From Bacteroidales bacterium (lineage in GTDB: Bacteria; Bacteroidota; Bacteroidia; Bacteroidales; UBA932): a DNA stretch of 64,000 bases. The position numbers and the translations under genes are program-made. The DNA lies in NCBI GenBank assembly GCA_017455065.1, contig JAFTBU010000049.1, positions 1 to 64,000 of the forward strand, in the 5' to 3' direction. The notes beneath the pieces are model-generated. The model worked only from the letters and a program-made list of their open reading frames with translations, searched no databases and was not told the origin of the DNA. Of this stretch, positions 8,680-16,868 are shown one piece after another (position 1 is the first letter of the stretch; each line of letters starts with the position of its first letter).

Positions 8680-9507
8680 ATGAAAAAATTCAGATTCATC
8701 ATTGCCATAGCTGCAGCTTTGACAGCCGCAGTTTCCTGCGGACAGGGCAAGGACGCCCGGAAAGTGCTGGTGCTGTATTATTCCCAGTCCGCCAATACCA
8801 AGGCCCTCGCGGAAGAGTTCGCAGAGCGCCTGGGAGCCGACATCGAAGAAGTCTTGCCTGTCGAGCGCTATGCCGGTGCCTACCAGGATGTGATCAACCG
8901 CAGCAGCAGGGAGCGTCAGGAGGGCGTCCTTCCCGAGGTGAAACCCCTCAAAGCCGACATAGCCTCCTACGATCTCATCTTCGTGGGATACCCGATCTGG
9001 TTCGGCACCTACGCCCTGCCCATGGCGTCGGCACTGGAGAGTATCGACCTCAACGGAAAGAAAGTGGTCCCCTTCTGCACCTTCGGCAGCGGAGGTCTGG
9101 AGGCCAGCGCAAAGGACCTGCAGGACAAGTTCCCCAAGGCAGAGGTCATGCCGGGCTACGGAGTCCGTGCAGCCAGGATGGATGCGATTTCCGCGGAAGT
9201 GGACCGTTTCCTGAAGTCCGGAGGCTATATCGAGGGTGAGGCGGCCGTGTTGGAAGCCTTCCCTGAGGCCCACCCCGTAAGTGAAGATGAGTCGGCCATT
9301 TTCGATGCCGCCGTGGGAGATTATCCCATGATACAGGCCAAGCCCGCGGCAGTCGCTTCCAGGACCGTCCCCGGAGGGACCGAATATTTGTTCACCGCCC
9401 TGTCGCAGCCTATACCGGGTTCAGCCGCATCCTCCCTCCCGCAGATGAAGGTGTACGTATTGGCAGAAAACGGCAAAGCCCCCGTATTCACGAGGGTCGT
9501 CAGATAG
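8680..9507 (+). CDS. Flavodoxin-domain lipoprotein
   Basis: 275 residues. The signal peptide ends in a lipobox (AVSC, Cys 20). Residues of about 29-185 form a flavodoxin fold: FMN phosphate loop YYSQSANTKALA, then the aromatic loop FVGYPIWFGTYALP and the later FCTFGSGG loop. The last 60 residues form a small extra domain. Flavodoxin-like NAD(P)H:quinone or electron-carrier roles are known for the fold; here the protein is predicted to sit outside the cytoplasm, which raises the question of how it gets flavin and electrons. It starts a two-gene unit with the GH3 gene 15 bases downstream. Confidence 0.75.
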   Translation: MKKFRFIIAIAAALTAAVSCGQGKDARKVLVLYYSQSANTKALAEEFAERLGADIEEVLPVERYAGAYQDVINRSSRERQEGVLPEVKPLKADIASYDLIFVGYPIWFGTYALPMASALESIDLNGKKVVPFCTFGSGGLEASAKDLQDKFPKAEVMPGYGVRAARMDAISAEVDRFLKSGGYIEGEAAVLEAFPEAHPVSEDESAIFDAAVGDYPMIQAKPAAVASRTVPGGTEYLFTALSQPIPGSAASSLPQMKVYVLAENGKAPVFTRVVR

Positions 9508-9522
9508 AATAACATTAAGAAT

Positions 9523-11736
9523 ATGAAGAAGATACAAGGATTGGCAGCGGTGGCTCTCGCCACAGCGCTCCTGGTTGGGTGCACGATACAGGGCGGCCAT
9601 GAAACCAAGGTCGAAGCCCTTTTGGCCAGGATGACTCTCGCTGAGAAACTGGGACAGCTCCAGCAGCTTGTCCCCTCCGGCGGCAACATCACCGGTCCGG
9701 ACGGAGGCGTACTCGATACGGAGGAGCTCATACGCGCCGGACTCTGCGGGTCCATACTCAGCGAGCAGGACCAGGAGAAACTCCTGCATTACCAGAAGAT
9801 TGCCGTGGACAGCACCAGGCTCGGCATCCCCTTGATCTTCGGATACGACTTCATCCACGGTGCGAGGACGACCTTCCCGGAAAACCTCGCCCTCTCCTGC
9901 AGCTGGAATCCGGAGCTGGTCGAAAGGACTGCAGCGGTCGCCGCGCAGGAAGCGGCGGCATTCGGCTACCACTGGACCTTCTCGCCCATGTGCGACGTGG
10001 CCATAGACCCTCGCTGGGGGCGGGTGTCCGAGGGTTCGGGAGAGGATCCCTGGCTCTCCGGCCAGCTGTCCGCGGCGATGGTGCGCGGATATCAGGGAAA
10101 GGACCTCAGCTCACCCGAGACCATCCTCGCCTGCGTGAAACATTTCGCCGCCTACGGAGCGGCCGAAGCGGGACGCGACTACAACACTGTGGACATGTCC
10201 GAGCTGATGTTCCGCGACAGGCATCTGCCGTCCTACAAAGCCGCCATCGATGCCGGCGCCCTCAGCGTGATGTCTTCTTTCAATGATTTCATGGGAGTAC
10301 CCGCCAGCGGCAACAAATGGCTCCTGACCGACCTGCTCAGGGATGAGCTCGGTTTCAACGGTTTCGTCGTTAGCGACTACAACGCCGTGACCGAGATGTG
10401 CGCCCACGGAGTGGCGGCCGACTGGAAGGATGCCGCAGGGAAAGCCCTCAACGCCGGACTTAACATGGATATGGTGGACGGCGCCTTCGTCATCCACGGA
10501 GAGCAGCTCGTCAAGGAAGGGATAGTGAGCGAGAAGACCATAGACAGGCTCTGCCGCGAGGTGCTCCTCGTCAAGCAGGAGCTCGGTCTGTTCGACGATC
10601 CTTTCCAATACGGCAGCAAAGACAAATGGGAAAATGACGTATACCGCCCTGAGAGCATACAGACGGCGCGGGAGGCGGCAAGGGAGTCCATGGTACTCCT
10701 CAAGAACGAAGGCGTCCTGCCTTTCAAGGGGACGGAGCGTATCGCTCTCATAGGCCCTGCCGGGGCGTCCAAGTCCTACACCACCGGAGCGTGGTCGGGA
10801 ATGGCCGAGCCCGAAAAGGCGGTAAGCTTCCTCGAGGGTCTGCAGGAGAGGTTCGGCAGTGTCCGGTACGAACAGGGATCCTCCGATTTCGAAGCCATCG
10901 AAGGCGGCATACAGAGGGCGCAGAAACTCGCAAGGCAGTCTGACGTGGTCCTCATGGCACTCGGTCTTCCCAGCGACTACGGCGGAGAGGCCGCATCCCT
11001 GGCTTCCATCGATATCCCCGAGGCCCAGCGCGAGCTTTTCGATGCAGTCGCAGCGACCGGCAAGCCCATTGTCCTCCTGCTCTCGACAGGACGCCCCATG
11101 ACCATAGCTGAAGAAACGGAGCGCTCGGCCGCCCTCCTCGTCACCTGGCATGCAGGCATACAGGCCGGCAACGCCCTCGCCGACATACTCTCCGGTGATT
11201 TCAATCCTACCGGACGGCTCACCATCACCTTCCCCTACAGTCTCGGGCAGGTGCCCATACATTACAACCACAAGGTCACCGGCCGCCCCAACCCAGGCCC
11301 CCAGGCCACTGGACGCTATTTTTCACGCTACATGGATGTCCCGAATGAGCCGCTGTTCACTTTCGGCGAAGGTCTGAGCTATACGACTTTCGCCTATTCG
11401 GAAATCGAGATCCCCGAGCCTGAGATCAGGATGGGAGAAGATGTGAAAGTGCGGGTGAAGGTCACCAATACCGGATCCGTCGCGGGGACTGAGACCGTGC
11501 AGCTGTATCTCCACGACCTGGTCGCATCCACCACGAGACCCGTAAGGGAGCTCAAGGGATTCGAGCGGGTGACGCTCTCCCCCGGCGAATCACGTACCGT
11601 GGAATTCACCATCACGCCCGAGCTCCGCTCGTTCTGCCGCGCGGACATGAGCACAGGTGAGGAACCCGGTGATTTCGAGGTCTTCGCCGGTCACGATTCC
11701 CGGGCCGCCCTCAGCACCAGATTCACTGTCAGATAG
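9523..11736 (+). CDS. Glycoside hydrolase family 3 beta-glucosidase-type lipoprotein (BglX-like)
   Basis: 737 residues. Lipobox VGC (Cys about 20), so it is probably periplasmic and membrane-anchored. Order: GH3 N-terminal TIM barrel with the KHF substrate motif and the nucleophile Asp285 in the motif GFVVSDYNAV, GH3 C-terminal domain (VLLKNEGVLP; LPSDYGGEA), and a fibronectin III-like domain at about 650-730. The length matches BglX of E. coli. It should remove terminal beta-linked glucose or similar residues from oligosaccharides. It probably shares the promoter of the flavodoxin gene. No SusC/SusD pair is nearby, so the glycan target is unknown. Confidence 0.92.
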   Translation: MKKIQGLAAVALATALLVGCTIQGGHETKVEALLARMTLAEKLGQLQQLVPSGGNITGPDGGVLDTEELIRAGLCGSILSEQDQEKLLHYQKIAVDSTRLGIPLIFGYDFIHGARTTFPENLALSCSWNPELVERTAAVAAQEAAAFGYHWTFSPMCDVAIDPRWGRVSEGSGEDPWLSGQLSAAMVRGYQGKDLSSPETILACVKHFAAYGAAEAGRDYNTVDMSELMFRDRHLPSYKAAIDAGALSVMSSFNDFMGVPASGNKWLLTDLLRDELGFNGFVVSDYNAVTEMCAHGVAADWKDAAGKALNAGLNMDMVDGAFVIHGEQLVKEGIVSEKTIDRLCREVLLVKQELGLFDDPFQYGSKDKWENDVYRPESIQTAREAARESMVLLKNEGVLPFKGTERIALIGPAGASKSYTTGAWSGMAEPEKAVSFLEGLQERFGSVRYEQGSSDFEAIEGGIQRAQKLARQSDVVLMALGLPSDYGGEAASLASIDIPEAQRELFDAVAATGKPIVLLLSTGRPMTIAEETERSAALLVTWHAGIQAGNALADILSGDFNPTGRLTITFPYSLGQVPIHYNHKVTGRPNPGPQATGRYFSRYMDVPNEPLFTFGEGLSYTTFAYSEIEIPEPEIRMGEDVKVRVKVTNTGSVAGTETVQLYLHDLVASTTRPVRELKGFERVTLSPGESRTVEFTITPELRSFCRADMSTGEEPGDFEVFAGHDSRAALSTRFTVR

Positions 11737-11748
11737 CAGGACCAGGCG

Positions 11749-12789
11749 TCACTGCATATCTCTGAGCCTGACATCCGTCCCGGGGAGCATCTCCGGGAGG
11801 GCGGACAGGTCCGTCCTGGAAAAATGATAAGGGATGAGCACCTTGGGGCTGATGAGCTTGGTGGCTTTCATGCACTGCTCCACGGTCATGGTATAGGGCT
11901 GGTTCACGGGAAGGAACGCCACGTCGATGTCCTTGAGCTCCGACATCTCAGGGATGTCTTCAGTATCCCCCGCTATGTAGATGCGGAGTCCGTCTGCGGT
12001 GAGGACGAAACCATTGTCCCTGCCCTTGGGATGGAACTGGGTATGGCCTTCGGTGTAGTTGTAGGCGGGTACTGCATCCAGCACGATGTCCCCGGGGAGG
12101 GTCAGGCGGTCGCCGTTGGCCATCGCCTTGCCGTAGCCGAGCATCGAGGCGCAGCGGGCGTTGGTGACCAGTTCGGTCCAGCCGTCCTCGGTCAGGGCTG
12201 CGATGGCGTCCTTGTCGAAATGGTCCCCGTGCTCATGGGTGACCAGGATGACGTCGGCCTTGGGGAACTCTTTCGCATAATCCGTAGCCTTGCCGTAGGC
12301 GCCGACAGGATCCACATGTAAGGTCAGTCCCTTGTAGCGGAGCGCCAGGGTGCCGTGCTTGATGAGGGCTATGGTCAACGGAGCGCCGCCGTCGGTGAAG
12401 AAGGTTTCCGCGGCATATGTGGTCACCGCTTTCCCGGCGGCCGTCCATGCCTCGATGCCGCCCTTCAGGTTGTACACGGTATATCCGGCCCCGGAAAGCT
12501 TTGCGGCAGCTTCGGAGCTGCGCCTTCCGGTGCGGCAATAGATCGCCAGCGCCGTCCCCTTGGGGTAGTCAGCCGCCACCTTGTCAATGAAATCTTCGGC
12601 ATACCAGTCGCAGTTGGACGCCCAGGGCAGGTGCCCCGCGGCATATTCTTCGGCAGTGCGGACATCCAGGGTGGCGACCTGGGCATCGGCGGACTTGGCC
12701 TCGAAGGCAGTCGGCTCGAGGTCGGTGAATGCTCCTGCAGAGCATGAAAGGAGAGTCATGAGAAATGAGAAGAGACAAATCGTTTTCAT
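11749..12789 (-). CDS. Rhodanese / metallo-beta-lactamase-fold fusion lipoprotein
   Basis: 346 residues. Signal peptide with lipobox (LLSC). Residues of about 25-125 form a rhodanese domain with its active-site Cys loop YCRTGRRSSE. Residues of about 135-345 form a metallo-beta-lactamase fold of the UlaG-like metal-dependent hydrolase group, with the HxHxDH motif (THEHGDH) and the later GDTED metal ligand. Rhodaneses move sulfane sulfur; this MBL group hydrolyses lactones, phosphodiesters and other substrates. The order rhodanese-MBL is the reverse of the common persulfide dioxygenase-rhodanese fusion. The frame extends 9 codons upstream, but ATG 12789 gives a proper signal peptide. The physiological substrate is unknown. 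Confidence 0.85.
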   Translation of the reverse strand: MKTICLFSFLMTLLSCSAGAFTDLEPTAFEAKSADAQVATLDVRTAEEYAAGHLPWASNCDWYAEDFIDKVAADYPKGTALAIYCRTGRRSSEAAAKLSGAGYTVYNLKGGIEAWTAAGKAVTTYAAETFFTDGGAPLTIALIKHGTLALRYKGLTLHVDPVGAYGKATDYAKEFPKADVILVTHEHGDHFDKDAIAALTEDGWTELVTNARCASMLGYGKAMANGDRLTLPGDIVLDAVPAYNYTEGHTQFHPKGRDNGFVLTADGLRIYIAGDTEDIPEMSELKDIDVAFLPVNQPYTMTVEQCMKATKLISPKVLIPYHFSRTDLSALPEMLPGTDVRLRDMQ

Positions 12790-12855
12790 AGCGGCAAGAT
12801 ACAAATTAATTGGCAATGTTGAGACTCCGCACGCTGCCAGTCGGCAGGACGCTGA

Positions 12856-14412
12856 TCAGAATGACAGCAGGGCGTCGTCATGATGGCGTGCCGCCCTGAA
12901 CTCGTCGTCCAGTATCATGGTGAAGCCGTTCTCTGAGCTGTAGGGCTCCCAGGCGGGTATGCCTTTGAGATTAGGGTCGCCTGTCTTGATGAAGGACAGC
13001 CAGATATCGCTCACCTTTTCCTGGAAGCGGTAGGCACGGTCCGAACCGCCTGTCATCTCACGCATGTTCTGCACATTGTTGAACATGAAAGGCAGTTCCA
13101 TGCCGTGGCTGGCCCCGAGGACGTTCTCCTCAGGCATCCAGGTGAAGAGGTAGAGATAGGCAGGGGCACCGCCCTGGGCGGCTTTTGCCGCAGCCTGCCT
13201 CACGGCGCCGCCGCGGAAATTGAGGTCGGCGTACACGGCGTGCTTCAGAGGGAAGCCGGGATAGGCTTCTGCGAAGAGCTTCAGGAATTCGTCGGTACGG
13301 GGACCGTAGCGACGCTGGAGAGCAGCCTTCACCGCGGCATCGGAGCCGTCGATTCCGATATTGAAAGTGAATTCATTGAAATTGGTACCTACCAGCAGAG
13401 GGATATCCTTCCCGAGCTCGGGAGCACCGGCATCCATTGGGCCCATGGCAATCACGGTGCCGTCCCCAACGGGGTTCGCACCTGCGCGGGACTTGCGGGA
13501 AGCGGCCAGCAGTTCATCATAGCTGAATCCGCTCAGGTCCACGTCCGGACCGGGCTTGAGACCGAGTGCCGCGACGAATTCCAGGCCCTGGGGACGGGTC
13601 TGAGCGGGATCGGAGAGCCTCAGGAAAGAACCGCTCTGCACCACCGCCTTATGGAAAAGGCCTTTTGCCGAAGGCATGGCGAGGAGGGCGGAGACTTTGC
13701 CGCCACCACCCGACTGTCCGCCGACTGTGACATTGGCGGGGTCACCGCCGAAGAGGGCGATATTGTCACGCACCCATTCCAAAGCTTTGACTATATCTTG
13801 CTGTCCCAGATTAACGGACTGGGCATACTTGCCTCCGAGTCCGCTCAGGTCCAGATAGCCGAGGACATTCAGACGGTGATTGATATTGACCACCACCACA
13901 TCTCCTTTCAGGGCGAGGGCACGGCCCTCATAACAAGGCAGGTCATGGCCGGAGCCGCTGGCATAGCCGCCGCCGTGTATCCAGACGAATACAGGGCGCT
14001 TCTTAGAGTCATTGATACCGGGGGTCCATACGTTCAGCACCTGGCAGGCTTCGTCCATAGGCTCCAGGTAGAACTGGTTGCCGAAGCCATAGTCGGACTG
14101 GGTGTTGCCGTCGTTGTAAAGCAAAGTCTCGGTCTGGGGGCACTGGGGACCGTACAATTTGCACTGTCTGATGCCTTCCCAGCGGTCGGGAGCCTGAGGA
14201 GGCATGAAGCGCTCAGCCTTGGCGTAGCGTATTCCCTTGAAGGTGTATATGGTGCCGTCGAGGTAACCTTCGACAGTACCGTAGATGGTGTTGACCCTGG
14301 TGTTTTCACCGGCGGAAACCGCTCCGTCGGGAAGATACTTCTGCACATGGCCGGAAGTGCAGGCACCTAGCATCAAAAAGGCCGGAATCAAGACAGAAAA
14401 AAACTTTTTCAT
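12856..14412 (-). CDS. Type-B carboxylesterase lipoprotein
   Basis: 518 residues, with an N-terminal lipobox (LGAC). It carries the carboxylesterase type-B fold: the oxyanion motif WIHGGGYASGSG, nucleophile elbow GGQSGGG with Ser234, acid Glu in GTNFNEFTF, and His in ASHGMELPF. Members hydrolyse carboxyl esters such as p-nitrobenzyl esters; in gut Bacteroidota many act on glycan or plant phenolic esters, but the substrate here is not predictable. It lies 66 bases upstream of the rhodanese/MBL gene on the same strand, so the two may be co-transcribed. Confidence 0.88.
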   Translation of the reverse strand: MKKFFSVLIPAFLMLGACTSGHVQKYLPDGAVSAGENTRVNTIYGTVEGYLDGTIYTFKGIRYAKAERFMPPQAPDRWEGIRQCKLYGPQCPQTETLLYNDGNTQSDYGFGNQFYLEPMDEACQVLNVWTPGINDSKKRPVFVWIHGGGYASGSGHDLPCYEGRALALKGDVVVVNINHRLNVLGYLDLSGLGGKYAQSVNLGQQDIVKALEWVRDNIALFGGDPANVTVGGQSGGGGKVSALLAMPSAKGLFHKAVVQSGSFLRLSDPAQTRPQGLEFVAALGLKPGPDVDLSGFSYDELLAASRKSRAGANPVGDGTVIAMGPMDAGAPELGKDIPLLVGTNFNEFTFNIGIDGSDAAVKAALQRRYGPRTDEFLKLFAEAYPGFPLKHAVYADLNFRGGAVRQAAAKAAQGGAPAYLYLFTWMPEENVLGASHGMELPFMFNNVQNMREMTGGSDRAYRFQEKVSDIWLSFIKTGDPNLKGIPAWEPYSSENGFTMILDDEFRAARHHDDALLSF

Positions 14413-14564
14413 ATAAATAAACTCTACAAAAACTCTATCGTGACACTACATCAGATGGATTAAAAAATAGCTATATTGCTTATAATCAAAAGTTTACCTA
14501 ATTATTAAATAAATTTATTACCTAAACAACGAAAAAAAGTAACCTCTACAATCAAAATAATGCC

Positions 14565-14572
14565 TATATTTA
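14565..14572 (+). promoter_or_regulatory. Candidate promoter -7 element TATATTTA for the phosphate-themed cluster
   Basis: One mismatch (final G to A) to TAnnTTTG, 20 bases before the ATG at 14593, inside an AT-rich 180-base divergent intergenic region (14413-14592) that contains nothing else recognisable. Confidence 0.4.
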
Positions 14573-14592
14573 CGCTATAAACGTAATCAATT

Positions 14593-15255
14593 ATGGGGAT
14601 ATTTTCAATATTTTCAAGAAGCAATTCCGAAACCATCATCAACACGATGGACAATCTGCTCGGAGATATGGAGCGGGCTCTTACCGTGCTCAGGAATGGC
14701 ATCAAGAATTATCTGTATGGAGACATGCCCGAGTTCACCCAGAATCTGACTGAGATAGCTACGATCGAGTCCGCCGTCAGGAATTCGGTCCAGGAAATCG
14801 AGCATGGCCTGTACACCCGCGGATATCTGGTCAGATTCCGTGGCGACGTGATGAGGCTTCTCGAGCGTTTTGAGCACATAGTATCCCTGGTGAGCGTGGA
14901 CTTGGTACAGTTCGAGATCGAGTCTCCCAAGATCCCGCTCGAGTTGCGCAAGGATTTCATCAAGCTCGCAGAGCTGGCCACCATGACCGTGGAAGCCTGC
15001 GTGCCTGCCACCCAGGCCTTTTTCCGGGATCCTGACAGCGTCCCGGAAAACGTCAGCAAGGTATATTACTTCGACCACGAGGCCGTGAAGCTCTCGCAGT
15101 CCATCAAACGGAAGGTCTTCCACGACATGGAATATCTAAAGCTCAGTGAGAAGTTCCATCTCCGCTATTTCGCCCTCCATATCGAGGAGCTGTCCAGCGC
15201 GGCGGTGAAAGTAGCCGAGCAGCTTTCTGTCATGGCCATCAAGCGAAGCCTGTAA
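14593..15255 (+). CDS. DUF47 family protein (PhoU-like phosphate transport regulator)
   Basis: 220 residues, almost entirely helical, matching the DUF47/TIGR00153 family. These PhoU-like cytoplasmic proteins usually sit beside PiT-type phosphate transporters and modulate them. Here the partner only 9 bases downstream is a PiT-derived membrane protein carrying a DNA-binding domain instead of a normal PiT. It is the first gene of a plus-strand run of nine closely spaced genes ending at 22957. Confidence 0.85.
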   Translation: MGIFSIFSRSNSETIINTMDNLLGDMERALTVLRNGIKNYLYGDMPEFTQNLTEIATIESAVRNSVQEIEHGLYTRGYLVRFRGDVMRLLERFEHIVSLVSVDLVQFEIESPKIPLELRKDFIKLAELATMTVEACVPATQAFFRDPDSVPENVSKVYYFDHEAVKLSQSIKRKVFHDMEYLKLSEKFHLRYFALHIEELSSAAVKVAEQLSVMAIKRSL

Positions 15256-15264
15256 GGACACGCC

Positions 15265-16848
15265 ATGCAGTATATCTTATACATATGTATAATATTGTGC
15301 CTGCTGGCCATCAGCGTAGCGATACTCGTATTCGAGTACCCCGCGCTGAGAGGTTTGATGAAAGCCTCCGGAGCTTCTGAGTTCCGATGCCTGCGCCCTT
15401 TGGCCGGCCTTGTGATGGCCGGGGCCGTAGTGCTGAGCGTACTCTTCGACAATCCGGTCAGCGACGCCGCTGCGGATGCTGCAGGTGACCTGCCCGCCTA
15501 CGGGTTCCTTGCCGTGGGTCTTTCCGTCATCCTGTCCTTTGCGGTCAGCAAGAACCTGAGTCCTTTCATGGCAGTCCCCTACGCTTTCATTTGCGCACTT
15601 TTGGGGTACCACACAGCCATCGACGGACGTTTCGATGTATGGCCTGCCGTCCGTTACGTTGTGTTATGGGTCGGCTTTTCATTCCTGTGCCTGTTCCTGG
15701 CGATGCTCTTTTACTGGCTGATCGCATTCGTAAGGAACAGATCCGGCCATCTGCTCAAGCAAGGCTACTACTACCGTTTCTTCTCTCTTATATTCAGTTT
15801 GTTCATGCTGGGGGCATACGCATGGAACAACTGTCTCATGGTCACCCTCTTCCCCGAGTACCTCTTCGGCAATACGATAGAAGCGGCAGGCATGGCGATA
15901 GGTGTCATAGCCATCACGGCCCCGTTCCTCCTGCGCAACATCAGTGTCAAGAGCTGGAGCATCTGCGATGACGTGATGGACATCAACAGCCCTTCCATCC
16001 TGGCTTCCATCCTGTCCGTAGGTGTCACTTTCGCTATCTCGCCTGTCCCCCTCTCCGCCGAATGCCTCATGGTCTCCGCCCTCTGCGGAATCAGCTATCT
16101 CAGGCACAAGGCCCTGATAGAAGGAGAGTTTGTCTGGAGAACCTTCGTAGCCACTGTCGTGTCATCCCTTTCTGGTTTCATCTCCGCGTACGCCATGGGG
16201 ATGATGCTCCGCGGCACAGTATTCAGCAGTGTGATGGCCATCATCATCATAGGCAGCATCACGGTCATGGTGATGTACATGACCAAACTCCGCAGAAAGG
16301 AGATCGAAAACAGGGTGCTCGCTGCCCGCCAGCGCCAGATGCACAGTACGGAGCAGTCTCTCTCCGCATTGGAAGTCCGGGCTGAGATGAACGAAATGGA
16401 GCTGCTCAACAAGCTCGAAGTCAAGCGCAAGGAGCTCGTGGATTTCGCAGTGGGAGTCAGCGACCAGAAGGAATTCATGGAGAAGGTCTATGACGGTCTC
16501 CAGGAAGTCCGCGATGCCCCTGACGGCGCCCCCAAGAACAAACAGCTGGACCAGCTGCTCTCCTCCATCAGGCAGAGGATGTATTTCACCCGGGAGATGA
16601 ACGATTTCTACGCCCGGAGTGAGGTGCTCCACAGCGATTTCAACAGCCGCCTGAGCGAAGCCTATCCCGACCTCACCGAGGGCGAGCGCAAACTCGCCGT
16701 CCTGCTCAGGCAGGGCTTCACCAGCAAATACATAGCGACGCTCATGAACATCACTCCCAAGAGCGTCGAGATCAGCCGCTACCGCCTCCGCCTCAAACTG
16801 GGCCTCGGCCGCAGCGACAACCTCGTGAAATTCATCAAATCCATCTAA
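15265..16848 (+). CDS. PiT-like membrane domain fused to LuxR-type HTH: probable membrane-bound regulator
   Basis: 527 residues. Residues 1-335 hold about ten hydrophobic segments arranged as two halves that follow the layout of inorganic phosphate transporter (PiT/PHO4) proteins. The PiT signatures are lost: the first and second GANDxxN positions read VFEYPALRG and AYAWNNCLM, and the two PVSTTH positions read SPFMAVP and PVPLSAE. Residues of about 339-410 are a charged coiled coil. Residues of about 469-527 are a LuxR/GerE-type helix-turn-helix (LTEGERKLAVLLRQG, TSKYIATLMNITPKSVE). I infer a non-transporting sensor that regulates transcription from the membrane, with DUF47 as its partner. 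The PiT link rests on pattern reading by eye; the HTH is clear. Confidence 0.7.
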   Translation: MQYILYICIILCLLAISVAILVFEYPALRGLMKASGASEFRCLRPLAGLVMAGAVVLSVLFDNPVSDAAADAAGDLPAYGFLAVGLSVILSFAVSKNLSPFMAVPYAFICALLGYHTAIDGRFDVWPAVRYVVLWVGFSFLCLFLAMLFYWLIAFVRNRSGHLLKQGYYYRFFSLIFSLFMLGAYAWNNCLMVTLFPEYLFGNTIEAAGMAIGVIAITAPFLLRNISVKSWSICDDVMDINSPSILASILSVGVTFAISPVPLSAECLMVSALCGISYLRHKALIEGEFVWRTFVATVVSSLSGFISAYAMGMMLRGTVFSSVMAIIIIGSITVMVMYMTKLRRKEIENRVLAARQRQMHSTEQSLSALEVRAEMNEMELLNKLEVKRKELVDFAVGVSDQKEFMEKVYDGLQEVRDAPDGAPKNKQLDQLLSSIRQRMYFTREMNDFYARSEVLHSDFNSRLSEAYPDLTEGERKLAVLLRQGFTSKYIATLMNITPKSVEISRYRLRLKLGLGRSDNLVKFIKSI

Positions 16849-16868
16849 TAACATTAAATCTCAAAACC

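Noticed and set aside
15265-16848. Functional PiT phosphate transporter
   Set aside because: All signature residues for phosphate and sodium are replaced, and the C-terminus is a DNA-binding domain.
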